DNA of 64,000 nt from Bradyrhizobium sp. CIAT3101. Lineage in GTDB: Bacteria > Pseudomonadota > Alphaproteobacteria > Rhizobiales > Xanthobacteraceae. Where the stretch lies: contig NZ_CP121634.1 in assembly GCF_029714945.1 (NCBI RefSeq), positions 6,159,001 to 6,223,000 on the forward strand. Reading direction: 5' to 3'. Position numbers and translations under genes: made by a program. Shown piece after piece: positions 35,390 through 46,918 of this stretch. The notes below the pieces were generated by a model that had not been told where the DNA came from, ran no database searches, and saw only the letters and a list, made by a program, of their open reading frames with translations. Numbering within the stretch: position 1 is the first letter of the stretch; every line of letters begins with the position of its first letter.

Positions 35390-35506
35390 ATGACGACAGC
35401 CGGTCATGCGCTTTTGTGGACGGTTCTGTACTTTGCTCTCGCGTTCGGTGCGATCTTCTTGGTCTGGTTCGCCGACAAGATGCGCTCGAACTTCCTCGGG
35501 AAATGA
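35390..35506 (+). CDS. 38-residue single-span membrane peptide
   Basis: ATG 35390 follows a strong GGGAGG with 5-base spacing and opens a 38-codon frame. A short polar start is followed by one hydrophobic helix (LLWTVLYFALAFGAIFLVWF, about residues 8-27), then the basic tail ADKMRSNFLGK. Tandem stops TGATAG close it. The layout (N-out or N-in helix plus positive tail) suits a small inner-membrane protein that binds a larger partner. It lies 111 bp after the FAH-family gene on the same strand. Confidence 0.65.
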   Translation: MTTAGHALLWTVLYFALAFGAIFLVWFADKMRSNFLGK

Positions 35507-35555
35507 TAGACCGGGGTGCGCCCGTTCGCCTTGACGCGCGCTGAGGGTGCCGCGC

Positions 35556-35587
35556 CCCGGATTGGGCTGCGCTCCATCCGGGCTGCG
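35556..35587. repeat. CCCGGATNGNGCTNCGCTCCATCCGGG repeat, half copy
   Basis: CCCGGATTGGGCTGCGCTCC continues as ATCCGGGCTGCG and matches the right half of the palindromic element at 39008-39093. Confidence 0.7.
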
Positions 35588-35763
35588 AATGTCCACGTCG
35601 GGAGAACCCGGCAACCTGCACCGGCCGTGCAGCGGACGGCCGACGCAACCGGCTGTGAATCGTGCGACCGGAGGCGCCCCGGCAACCCGTCCGGCCCTTG
35701 ATCTCGGTTCCGCTCTCCAATAGCAATCATGGCGAAAATGTGTGCCGGCGCGGGGGCGTCACG

Positions 35764-37170
35764 ATGGGGCTGTTTTTCCTGGTTGCCTGGGTTGTCCTGC
35801 TCGCCGCCATCGCGTTTCTCGCCCCGCAAGCGTTCGGTTACGACATCACGCATCTGCCCGGTATGTTTGCCGCCCTGCCGATGCCGCAACGCATCGCAGC
35901 CGGCGCGATCCTTGTGGTCGGACTGGCGCTGATCGGCGCCTCGGCCTGGCGGCTCTCGCGTCAGGACCGGCGCCTCGACAAGCTCCGCGACCGTCTCAAA
36001 AAGACCCGGGAAGACGTCGTCGTCGCTCACGCCCTGCAAAATCACCTCGATACCACCGTCCAGCACCTGATCGAGAGCGATCCCAGGGAGTCCGTTTCCG
36101 CGCTCCACGACAAGCTCGGCGAGACCGAGCAGCGCGCGCTGCTCCAGCAGGGCCGCAACCAGTCCACCGACATGCACGACCAGCTCGCCGAGATCCGCCG
36201 CCGCCAGCAGGCGTTGCGCGAGACGGTCGGCAAGGTTGCCGATCAGCGCCGCGCGGTCGAACCCGTTTTCACCGAGATCCGCGACCGCCAGAACCAGCTC
36301 GAGCGCGCGCTGCTCGATCTCGAGACCGACGACCGCAAGAACAATCTCGCCGACCGCCTGAAGGACATCGCCCGCGACGTCTCGACCCTGCTGGGCCGGG
36401 TCAACGCGGTGCAGGACACGTTCGCGACGCTCAACCAGTACAAGGAAGATCTGGCCAAATCCTATGCCGAGCTGGCGCCGCTGCGATCGTCGGACGCCGG
36501 CATCAACGCCCTGATCGGCGAGCTCAGCCTCAGCCATGACCGGCTCGCCAAGAGCGTCGACGAGCTCGAGACCGGCGGCGAGGCCCCGCTCAGCACACGC
36601 GTCGAGACGCTGTCGAACAACAAAAACGAGATCGAGCAGCGCCTGGCCCGGATCGACGACAGCACCAACATCCTCAAAACCATCCGGCTCGATTTCGAGG
36701 AGCTCGGCCAGCGCCGGGCCCAGCTCGAACGCTCGCTCGCCGACGTCGAGACCGATCCCGACGGCAACACACTGGTCGACCGCCAGAACGCGCTGAACGA
36801 TTTCGTTCTCCAGTCGCGCCAGCGTCTCGGCGCGCTGCAGGAAACGCTGGCGACCCTGAACGCCTTCAAGACGGAGCTGTCGAAATCACAGGCCGATCTC
36901 GTTCCGCTGAAGGCGCCGGTGTTCGGCATCGAGGCCATGATCGCGGATGTCAGCACCACCCGCGATCTCCTCGCCAAAACCGTCGGCGAGATCGAGGCCA
37001 ATGGCGATGTCACCCTCACCTCGCGCGTCGACGCGCTGACCAGGAGCAAGCGCGAGGTCGAAGACCGCCTCACCCGCATCTTCGAGAATTTCAATGCGCT
37101 CGATGCGCTCCGCAAGGACATCGGCGGCATCTTCTCGACCATCCGCAACAGCCTGAACCGGATCGGGTGA
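35764..37170 (+). CDS. Membrane-anchored long coiled-coil protein with internal duplication
   Basis: A 468-residue protein. Two N-terminal membrane helices (FFLVAWVVLLAAIAFLAPQA and AGAILVVGLALIGASAWRL) precede about 400 residues of predicted coiled coil. A unit of roughly 135 residues is duplicated. RNQLERALLDLETD-type then FATLNQYKEDLAKSYAELAP, LAKSVDELETGGEAPLSTRV and EIEQRLARI recur as QLERSLADVETD, LATLNAFKTELSKSQADLVP, LAKTVGEIEANGDVTLTSRV and EVEDRLTRI. ATG 35764 is chosen for its membrane helix and the G-rich sequence upstream. Probably a cytoplasmic-facing structural or envelope-organising protein; no family recognised. Confidence 0.75.
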   Translation: MGLFFLVAWVVLLAAIAFLAPQAFGYDITHLPGMFAALPMPQRIAAGAILVVGLALIGASAWRLSRQDRRLDKLRDRLKKTREDVVVAHALQNHLDTTVQHLIESDPRESVSALHDKLGETEQRALLQQGRNQSTDMHDQLAEIRRRQQALRETVGKVADQRRAVEPVFTEIRDRQNQLERALLDLETDDRKNNLADRLKDIARDVSTLLGRVNAVQDTFATLNQYKEDLAKSYAELAPLRSSDAGINALIGELSLSHDRLAKSVDELETGGEAPLSTRVETLSNNKNEIEQRLARIDDSTNILKTIRLDFEELGQRRAQLERSLADVETDPDGNTLVDRQNALNDFVLQSRQRLGALQETLATLNAFKTELSKSQADLVPLKAPVFGIEAMIADVSTTRDLLAKTVGEIEANGDVTLTSRVDALTRSKREVEDRLTRIFENFNALDALRKDIGGIFSTIRNSLNRIG

Positions 37171-37220
37171 AGCCGCCGACCGGTTCGAACCGCGATTGAA
37201 TTGGCTGCGACCAACCGCAC

Positions 37221-37934
37221 ATGCGTATCATCCTCGGCTTTCTGTCCGCTGTCCTCGGCGCGCTCGCCGGCTGGTCCGGCCTTGCCGCGCTGGTCGTCAT
37301 GCTGGCGGGACCGGACCGCGATGGCGGCATCGCCATGGGGGCCTTCTTCAACATCGGCCCGATCGGCGGCATGGTCGGCCTGGTTGCCGGCATCTGGCTG
37401 TTCGTGCGCTTCGGTCTGGTCCGGGACGCGCCCCAGCCGCCTGCGGAAACCGCCGATGCCGCGCCACCCCGCACCACGCGGCTCTCCTTTCCTTTTGCTG
37501 TCACCGTGCTGCTCATCGTGGCCATCCTCGGCTATTGGGGATGGTACGAACTCATCCGCTCGCCCGATCTCAGCCATGGCTTCATGACGCTGCAGATCGA
37601 GTTTCGGCTTCCCCCCGGCATGGCCCTGCCGGACAAGGAGGAGGACGTGCACATCGAGGTCGAGGAAGCGAAAGGCTATGCCAACCCCATGTTGCCGGCG
37701 AACTGGCGCGCGCATGACGGTGACCGCAAGGCGATCATTTCCACGGTGTCCCTGATGTACAAGACGCGCCACCGCGCCGTCAGCCTGACACTTCCGGGCG
37801 TGCCGACGCAGCGTTGGCCGATCGATCTCGGTTCCGATCCCGATCCGATGCCCGGCTTTTCACCCTGGCGCACCTCGAGCGAGCCATCGCCGGCCAAGAT
37901 CGAGATGCATTTCCGCCTCACCGCCGACCGCTGA
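37221..37934 (+). CDS. Hypothetical membrane protein with C-terminal soluble domain (237 aa)
   Basis: Two N-terminal hydrophobic segments (MRIILGFLSAVLGALAGWSG and GGMVGLVAGIWLFVRFG), a Pro/Ala linker, then a third helix (FPFAVTVLLIVAILGYWGWY) are followed by about 130 residues of mixed strand content (MTLQIEFRLPPGMALPDKEE and later AKIEMHFRLTADR). It is 50 bp after the coiled-coil gene and may be co-expressed. The soluble part is probably periplasmic. No family recognised. Confidence 0.7.
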   Translation: MRIILGFLSAVLGALAGWSGLAALVVMLAGPDRDGGIAMGAFFNIGPIGGMVGLVAGIWLFVRFGLVRDAPQPPAETADAAPPRTTRLSFPFAVTVLLIVAILGYWGWYELIRSPDLSHGFMTLQIEFRLPPGMALPDKEEDVHIEVEEAKGYANPMLPANWRAHDGDRKAIISTVSLMYKTRHRAVSLTLPGVPTQRWPIDLGSDPDPMPGFSPWRTSSEPSPAKIEMHFRLTADR

Positions 37935-38101
37935 AAGCGCGGCGGGCAGAAACACTCCGAAATACAACACATCTGTGCGGATCCGATCAATGCCGCCAAC
38001 AAGTCGCGGGGGTGCCGCACTGTGGACGCATTCCGCCGCCCTTGTGTGAGGCGTGTCTGGGGGCACGGCTCAGCCGTGTTTGGACCAAACCTGCTAGGGG
38101 T

Positions 38102-38305
38102 ATGACTGTGAAGAAGATTGTATTTGTTCTGGGTGCAACGCTTGCTCTGGTGACGGCTGCGAACGCTGCGGATCTGCCGCGCCGCCAGCCCGTGCCGGTC
38201 TATCCGGCCGAGCAGGCCCCGATCGGCAAGATGCCGATTGGCAAGAGCCCGATTGGCAAGGCCCCGATCGGCAAGGCGCCCGGCCCGGTCGCAGCGCGCT
38301 ACTGA
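38102..38305 (+). CDS. Small secreted protein with PIGK repeats (67 aa)
   Basis: A signal peptide (KKIVFVLGATLALVTAANAA, cleavage about residue 22) precedes a 45-residue mature part. It contains DLPRRQPVPVYPAEQA and then four tandem pentapeptides of the form PIGK(M/S/A), ending PGPVAARY. It is basic and rich in Pro/Gly/Lys, so probably unstructured in the periplasm or outside. The ATG lies at 38102; an upstream extension of the frame lacks coding character. It is followed 44 bp later by another exported protein gene. Confidence 0.65.
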   Translation: MTVKKIVFVLGATLALVTAANAADLPRRQPVPVYPAEQAPIGKMPIGKSPIGKAPIGKAPGPVAARY

Positions 38306-38349
38306 GCTGCAAGCATCTGCGTAGCCGGCCGACAGTCGAGGGGCACAGC

Positions 38350-38997
38350 GTGACGAACAGACCTGATCGCTCGGGATTCTGCATCCTTGCAGGTCTCGGG
38401 CTTGCGGCCATGACCGCATGCATGATGCCATCGGCCTCGGCCCACGAAGCGAACAAGCGCGTTGCCGATGCAAATGCGCTTGCTACGACCGACTCGTCGC
38501 AACAGGCGCCGCAATCGACGCGGCGCCCGGTCGCGCGTGCGGAGAAAGGTCCCTACTACGTCGACTTCCGCGCCCGGACGGCAGCAAGCTGGGGCCATGC
38601 CTTCGTCTGGTACGGCAAGACCAGCGAGCGCGCCGTCGAGGTCGCGGGCCTCACGCCCAAGGGCGACACCTGGAGTTACGTGCTCGGTCACCTCACCTGG
38701 GTGCCATCGGAGACCGGCGCGAGCTACGGGGATCTCGACCCCGAATATCTGACCGCGAGCTATCGCGTGTATCTCAACGAAGCCGATGCCAAGCGCGTCT
38801 TCGCCTACATCAAGAAGCTGCAGGCGAGCTCGCCGGTCTGGAATGCCGAGACCACCAACTGCACCGGCTTCATCGGCGACATCGCCGAGTACATGGGCCT
38901 GAAGGTCCCCTATCGCTGGCAGCGCCCGGAAAACTTCGTCAACAGCCTGAAAGACATGAACGGCGGCCGCCAGATGGTGCGGCTGTCGGCGGAGTAG
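38350..38997 (+). CDS. Exported hypothetical protein with possible papain-like fold (215 aa)
   Basis: The N-terminus carries a signal-like segment (CILAGLGLAAMTACMMPSAS), possibly a lipoprotein-type cysteine near residue 24. The domain proper starts at YYVDFRARTAASWGHAFVWY and contains ETTNCTGFIGDIAEYMGLKV near its end. A His early in one strand and a Cys heading a helix is the pattern of permuted NlpC/P60 or LRAT-like hydrolases, but the assignment is tentative. GTG alternatives exist; ATG 38350 or a nearby Met opens into the signal. Confidence 0.65.
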   Translation: MTNRPDRSGFCILAGLGLAAMTACMMPSASAHEANKRVADANALATTDSSQQAPQSTRRPVARAEKGPYYVDFRARTAASWGHAFVWYGKTSERAVEVAGLTPKGDTWSYVLGHLTWVPSETGASYGDLDPEYLTASYRVYLNEADAKRVFAYIKKLQASSPVWNAETTNCTGFIGDIAEYMGLKVPYRWQRPENFVNSLKDMNGGRQMVRLSAE

Positions 38998-39007
38998 CTG
39001 AGGGCCT

Positions 39008-39093
39008 GTAGCCCGGATGGAGCGCAGCGAAATCCGGGACCGGCGTCGCTTGTTGCACGAACCCCGGATTGCGCTTCGCTCCATCCGGGCTAC
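39008..39093. repeat. GTAGCCCGGATGGAGCG palindromic intergenic repeat
   Basis: GTAGCCCGGATGGAGCG at the left is mirrored by CGCTCCATCCGGGCTAC at the right. The inner CCGGGACCGG and CCCCGGATTGCGC arms add further pairing. A half copy lies at 35556-35587. Confidence 0.88.
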
Positions 39094-39110
39094 GAAACTC
39101 ATCTATGACC

Positions 39111-39255
39111 GTCACCCTGAGGTGCGCGCTCTGCGGCGCATCGCGACGCTGAGCGAGCCTCGAAGGGCGACGCCCGGCTCTCACGGCGTGGCCGTTCATC
39201 CTTCGAGGCTCTCCATGGGACGCGTTGCGTCCCATGCCTCGCACCTCAGGATGAC
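39111..39255. repeat. GTCACCCTGAGGTGCG palindromic intergenic repeat
   Basis: GTCACCCTGAGGTGCG (from 39111) is mirrored by CGCACCTCAGGATGAC (to 39255). Inside, GAGCCTCGAAGG pairs with CCTTCGAGGCTC and GGGACGC with GCGTCCC. The element sits 17 bp from the previous repeat. Together they fill the 400-bp gap before the nitronate monooxygenase gene, which otherwise holds nothing recognisable. Confidence 0.88.
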
Positions 39256-39370
39256 GGAAAGACGCCAATTATCCGCCCTGCGGAATCACCCCCACTGCCC
39301 GCATGACCCACCGCACGGCGGCGCAATAGACTTTTGCCGACCCCGACGGCATCCTCCGCCCATCAAATGA

Positions 39371-40402
<1,032 letters not shown>

Positions 40403-40427
40403 TCACTGTAAGAAGCGAGAGTAATTC

Positions 40428-41399
40428 ATGAAGGCTTATGTCTACGGCCCTGACGGCGCTCGGATTTCCGAGGTCGCTCAACCTAAACCAAAAGGCACGC
40501 AAGTGCTGGTTCGCGTGCGCGCCTGTGGGCTCAATCGCGCCGACACCGGCATGCGCAAGGGCCACGCCCATGGCGCCGCGGGCGGGGTCGGCACCGTGCT
40601 CGGGATGGAATGGGCCGGCGAAGTCGCCGAGCTCGGACCGGATGCGAAGGGCGTCAAGGTCGGCGATCGCATCATGGGCTCCGGCGGCGCGGCGTTCGCC
40701 GAGTACACGCTCGCCGACCACGGCCGGCTGTTCCGCGCGCCCTCGAACATGAACTTCGAGGAAGCCGCCACCCTGCCCGTCGCGCTCGCCACCATGCACA
40801 ACGCCGTCGTCACCGTCGGCGGCGTGCAGCCGGGACAGTCCGTGCTGATCCAGGGTGCGAGCTCCGGTGTCGGCCTGATGGCGATGCAGATCGCAAAACT
40901 CAAGGGCGCCAGGATGGTGATCGGCTCCTCGACCGATGCCTATCGCCGTGGCCGCCTGACCGAATATGGCGCCGACCTCGCGGTCGACTCCTCCGATCCG
41001 AAATGGGTGGACGAGGTCTTGAAGGCGACGAACGGCGAAGGCGTCGACCTCATCGTCGACCAGGTCTCGGGCAAGGTCGCCAACCAGAACCTCGCCGCGA
41101 CCAAAATCCTGGGCCGCATCATCAATGTCGGCCGGCTCGGCGGCACCCATGCCGACTTCAACTTCGACCTGCATGCCGCCCGCCGCATCAGCTATATCGG
41201 TGTCACCTTCCGCACCCGCTCCATCGAGGAGGTCCGCGCGATCTTCGACGAGGTCAGGAAGGACATCTGGGGCGCGGTGGAATCGCGCAAGCTGCAGCTG
41301 CCGATCGACAAGGTCTATGGGTTCAATGACATCGACAAGGCGTTCGAGCACATGGAGGCGAACAAGCACCTCGGGAAGATCGTGGTGACGGTGCCGTAG
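40428..41399 (+). CDS. Quinone-oxidoreductase-like medium-chain dehydrogenase/reductase
   Basis: A 323-residue MDR-family protein. The N-terminal catalytic domain lacks the structural and catalytic zinc ligands of alcohol dehydrogenases (VRVRACGLNRADTGMRKG). The nucleotide motif is IQGASSGVGLMAMQIAKLKG, and VDLIVDQVSGKVANQNLAAT follows. These features fit zinc-free NADPH:quinone or enone reductases. It closely follows the nitronate monooxygenase gene and is followed by a long palindromic repeat. Confidence 0.88.
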   Translation: MKAYVYGPDGARISEVAQPKPKGTQVLVRVRACGLNRADTGMRKGHAHGAAGGVGTVLGMEWAGEVAELGPDAKGVKVGDRIMGSGGAAFAEYTLADHGRLFRAPSNMNFEEAATLPVALATMHNAVVTVGGVQPGQSVLIQGASSGVGLMAMQIAKLKGARMVIGSSTDAYRRGRLTEYGADLAVDSSDPKWVDEVLKATNGEGVDLIVDQVSGKVANQNLAATKILGRIINVGRLGGTHADFNFDLHAARRISYIGVTFRTRSIEEVRAIFDEVRKDIWGAVESRKLQLPIDKVYGFNDIDKAFEHMEANKHLGKIVVTVP

Positions 41400-41421
41400 C
41401 CGTCGCTCCGGAGTCCGGTCT

Positions 41422-41512
41422 CGTAGGGTGGGCAAAGCGAAGCGTGCCCACGATCTTTATCCATCACGGAGAACTCGTGGGCACGGCGCTTTGCGCCTTT
41501 GCCCACCCTACG
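41422..41512. repeat. CGTAGGGTGGGCAAAG palindromic intergenic repeat, copy 2
   Basis: Begins CGTAGGGTGGGCAAAGCG, contains CGTGCCCACGATCTTTATCC and CGTGGGCACGGCGCTTTGCG, and ends CTTTGCCCACCCTACG. It is the same family as 27716-27808, 13.7 kb away. Confidence 0.9.
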
Positions 41513-41645
41513 AGAGCTGAGCTTGCGGCATAAGCCCAGCATTCAATTCGGAAGCATTCGCAATAGCTTCGCTCCTGCAACTCACTTGCGACTACAGCTG
41601 TGGATCGTCGCTTGATGTTCGCGAACGCCCTGCTAAATCCCGGCC

Positions 41646-43019
41646 ATGAGCGGACAACACGACAAGACATCGGTCGCGGCAATCTCGATCCTGGCCAGCG
41701 GCGGCATGGCGGCGGCCAAATTCGTGGTCGGCATCGCGATCGGCTCGCTGGCGCTGGTCTCCGAAGCGCTGCACTCCTCGATCGACCTGGTCGCGACCAT
41801 CATCACCTGGGCGGTGGTGCGGGTCTCCGACAAGCCGGCCGACGACGAGCACCATTACGGCCACGGCAAGCTCGAGAGCATCTCCGCGCTCGGCGTGACC
41901 GCCCTGCTCTACGTGCTCGCCGGCGGCATTCTGGTGCAATCCTACAGCCACCTCCGCGAGGGAACCCCGCCACCGACGATTTCGGCCGTACCGTTCGTGG
42001 TGCTGGTGATCGATATCGTCGTCAATCTCTGGCGCGCCCGCGCGCTGCACCGCGCGGCCCGGGAGACCCGGAGCGAGGCGCTCGCCGCCGATGCGCTGCA
42101 TTTTGCCTCCGACGTCATGGGCTCGTGCGCCGTGATCGTCGGCCTGATCCTCGCAGCCTTCGGCTTCTGGTGGGGTGACGCGGCGGCCGCCGCAGCGGTG
42201 GCCGTGATGATCGCGGCTCTCGGCCTGCGGATGGCGAGCTCCACGGTGCAGACGCTGCTCGACCGCGCGCCGGAAGGCGCCCAGGCGAAGGCCACCGCCG
42301 CGATCCGCAGCGTGCCCGGCGTGATCGACGTCGAACGCCTGCGCGTGCGCATGGTCGGGGCGACCACCTTCATCGACAGCATCGTCAACGTGCCCAGAAC
42401 CTACCCGATCGACCGCGTCGAGGAGATCAAGCGCAACGCGCAAGGCGCCGTCGACAAAGCCTTCGGCGATGCCGACCTCACCTTCACCGCCGTGCCGGTC
42501 GCCCGCGACAACGAGACCGTGCGCGACCGCATCATGGTGATCGCGCATAATTCGGGCCTCGCCATCCACCACGTCACGGTGCACGATCTCGGCGCCAAGC
42601 TGATCGTCAGCATCGACCTCGAGGTCGATGCCGACATGCAACTCGAGGCCGCCCACGACGTCGCCAATACGCTGGAGCGGAGCATCCAGGAAGAGTTCGG
42701 AGCCGACGTCGAGGTCGACGTCCATATCGAGCCGCTGGAACCGGAACTGCCGTTCGGCGTCGATGCCGCGCCGGAACGGGTGCAGACCATCGCCGCCGCG
42801 CTCACCGAATATGCCGCCGGCGGCGAGATCCACGACATCCATAATGTGCGCGTGCGCGATACCGAGGGCGGCGAGATCGTCAACTTCCATTGCCGCGCCA
42901 CACCGTCGATGAGCGTGATCAAGGTGCACGAGCAAGTCGACGCGATCGAGCGCCGCTTGCGTCGTGCGTTCCCGAGCGTGAAGCGCGTCATCAGCCACGC
43001 CGAACCGCCACGCGCGTGA
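41646..43019 (+). CDS. Cation diffusion facilitator with extended C-terminal region
   Basis: A 457-residue CDF transporter. Residues 1-200 hold six membrane helices with metal-site motifs HSSID (TM2) and HFASD (TM5), both HxxxD, the arrangement linked to Zn transport. About 250 further residues follow, where most CDFs have about 85. They parse into three successive ferredoxin-like CTD-type units beginning near AIRSVPGVIDVERLRVRMV, VMVIAHNSGLAIHHVTVHDL-like, and LTEYAAGGEIHDIHNVRVRD. It probably exports Zn or a similar divalent metal from the cytoplasm. The Shine-Dalgarno is weak. Confidence 0.9.
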   Translation: MSGQHDKTSVAAISILASGGMAAAKFVVGIAIGSLALVSEALHSSIDLVATIITWAVVRVSDKPADDEHHYGHGKLESISALGVTALLYVLAGGILVQSYSHLREGTPPPTISAVPFVVLVIDIVVNLWRARALHRAARETRSEALAADALHFASDVMGSCAVIVGLILAAFGFWWGDAAAAAAVAVMIAALGLRMASSTVQTLLDRAPEGAQAKATAAIRSVPGVIDVERLRVRMVGATTFIDSIVNVPRTYPIDRVEEIKRNAQGAVDKAFGDADLTFTAVPVARDNETVRDRIMVIAHNSGLAIHHVTVHDLGAKLIVSIDLEVDADMQLEAAHDVANTLERSIQEEFGADVEVDVHIEPLEPELPFGVDAAPERVQTIAAALTEYAAGGEIHDIHNVRVRDTEGGEIVNFHCRATPSMSVIKVHEQVDAIERRLRRAFPSVKRVISHAEPPRA

Positions 43020-43231
43020 TGGAGTCACACGTTCTCGTTTCGGACTCATCGCGCACGTGAGTTTGCGGAGTGGAAGCGCACGAACTCCGTGTTGGATAAG
43101 AATTATTTCGCGTTAACCTTTCGTTGACTCTCGACAGCCTGCGCAAACTGGATTCAAATCGCTGTGATTCGAAAGCGACGTGGGGCTGCTTTCGATACTC
43201 GTCGTAAGCTGGTTTCCAGGGGGCCGAAGGC

Positions 43232-45562
<2,331 letters not shown>

Positions 45563-45604
45563 AGCTGGGATGAGCTTTGGTTGAATCGATGCGAGCCGAG
45601 GGGG

Positions 45605-45763
45605 CACCTCTCCCGTAGGGAGAGGTCGAGTCGCATCGAAAGATCCGATCCGGGTGAGGGGTTACGCTCCCACCGGTCGCTGCGGCCCCTCACCCGGATT
45701 GCGCTGGTCGATGCTGCGCATCGCCAAGCGCAATCCGACCTCTCCCCGCTGGGGAGAGGTGGC
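45605..45763. repeat. Long palindromic intergenic repeat (CACCTCTCCC ends)
   Basis: Outer arms CACCTCTCCC and GGGGAGAGGTGG, middle arms GATCCGGGTGAGGGG and CCCCTCACCCGGATT, and a stretch CGCTGGTCGATGCTGCGCAT. It fills the gap between the convergent kinase and LysR genes. A minimal hairpin with the same outer arms is at 8988-9015. Confidence 0.88.
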
Positions 45764-45798
45764 AGCTACACTGCGGACACACTTAATCTCACTATGCG

Positions 45799-46695
45799 CT
45801 ACGACTGCAGGCTCGGCGCCACTTCGCGCGCGACATTGACCAGCGCCGCGATCAGCGGCGTCATCGGATCGCGCTGCGGGATCACGAGACCAATGCTGTA
45901 ATTGACCTCGGGGTCGGTGATCGGAATCGAGCGGACCTTGTCGGACGACAGACCAAGCGTCTCGGCGAGCTTGGCCGGCATCACGCTCGCCCAGCGCCCG
46001 GTCTTGACGTGGGTGAACAGCACCAACAGCGAGTTCGAAGTCAGTGTCGGCGTCGCCTCCGCCGCGACCGAACGCAGCGCACGGTCGATGATGCGGCGGT
46101 TCTGCATGTCGGGTGTCAGCAGGCACAGCGGCACCTGCCCGACCTCCTTCCACGTCACCGTCTCGCGATCCCCGAACATCCCATCGGGCGCGGTGAGCAG
46201 GCGATAGCTCTCGTTATAGAGCGGAATGGTGCGCACCTTCCCGATCGGCTCGTTCTCGATATAGGTCAGCCCGGCATCGACCTCGAGATTTTCGAGCAAC
46301 CCCAGCACCTCCGACGAGGTCGTCGAGCGGATGCTGAAACGCACCTCGGGATGCCGCGCACGGTACGGCGTCGTCAGCGACGCGACCATGCCGAGTGCCG
46401 TCGGGATCGCCGCAATGCGGATCTCGCCGGAGAGCTGATGCTTCAGTCCGTTGATCTCGTCGCGCATCGCGCGGGCATCGCCCACGATCCGCCGCGCCCA
46501 GTCCAGCGTCCGCTCGCCCTCGGGGGTAAATCCCTGAAACCGGGACCCGCGCTGGACCAGCATCACACCGAGGATCTCCTCGAGCTGCTTCAGCCCGGTC
46601 GACATGGTCGGCTGGGTGACACCGCAGGCCTCTGCTGCCCGTCCAAAATGCCGCTCTTTGGCCAGCGCCAGCAGCAGTTCAAGCTTGTCGATCAA
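45799..46695 (-). CDS. LysR-family regulator of the formate dehydrogenase operon
   Basis: A 298-residue LTTR. The helix-turn-helix is in residues 1-60 (LALAKERHFGRAAEACGVTQ, TMSTGLKQLEEILGVMLVQR). The effector domain has EIRIAAIPTALGMVASLTTP and VDAGLTYIENEPIGKVRTIP. It is transcribed away from fdsGBA across a 223-bp region. A LysR regulator (FdsR) controls fds genes in Cupriavidus necator, so it is the likely formate-responsive regulator here. Confidence 0.9.
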   Translation of the reverse strand: MIDKLELLLALAKERHFGRAAEACGVTQPTMSTGLKQLEEILGVMLVQRGSRFQGFTPEGERTLDWARRIVGDARAMRDEINGLKHQLSGEIRIAAIPTALGMVASLTTPYRARHPEVRFSIRSTTSSEVLGLLENLEVDAGLTYIENEPIGKVRTIPLYNESYRLLTAPDGMFGDRETVTWKEVGQVPLCLLTPDMQNRRIIDRALRSVAAEATPTLTSNSLLVLFTHVKTGRWASVMPAKLAETLGLSSDKVRSIPITDPEVNYSIGLVIPQRDPMTPLIAALVNVAREVAPSLQS

Positions 46696-46804
46696 CCGGC
46701 CGTCCCCTCGGATTCTGTGGTGGCATACAAGCTATCACGCCGGGCCTGCACCAACACGCAAAAACCCGCAGTCAATACAAGTTTCATTAGCACTTCGTAT
46801 CGAC

Positions 46805-46881
46805 CGATTGCGTTTCCAAATCGATCTGAATTCGCAATCGCAGCATGAGACAGCTTTATTGATCTTCGAACGATTCCAAAT
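46805..46881. promoter_or_regulatory. Candidate LysR-regulator region upstream of fdsG
   Basis: CGATTGCG (46805-46812) and CGCAATCG (46833-46840) form a perfect inverted repeat. TTCCAAAT occurs inside it (46814-46821) and again at 46874-46881, exactly 60 bp apart. It lies between the divergent LysR gene and fdsG, where an LTTR recognition and activation site would be expected. Confidence 0.5.
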
Positions 46882-46918
46882 AGTTTGCGCAGAAGGGACG
46901 CTCAGATCGAGAACGAGA

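Noticed and set aside
46731..46747. TGGCATACAAGCTATCA as a seventh GntR-type operator before the fds genes
   Set aside because: Only the left arm matches; the right arm CTATCA and the centre do not fit, and a LysR gene is the more likely controller.
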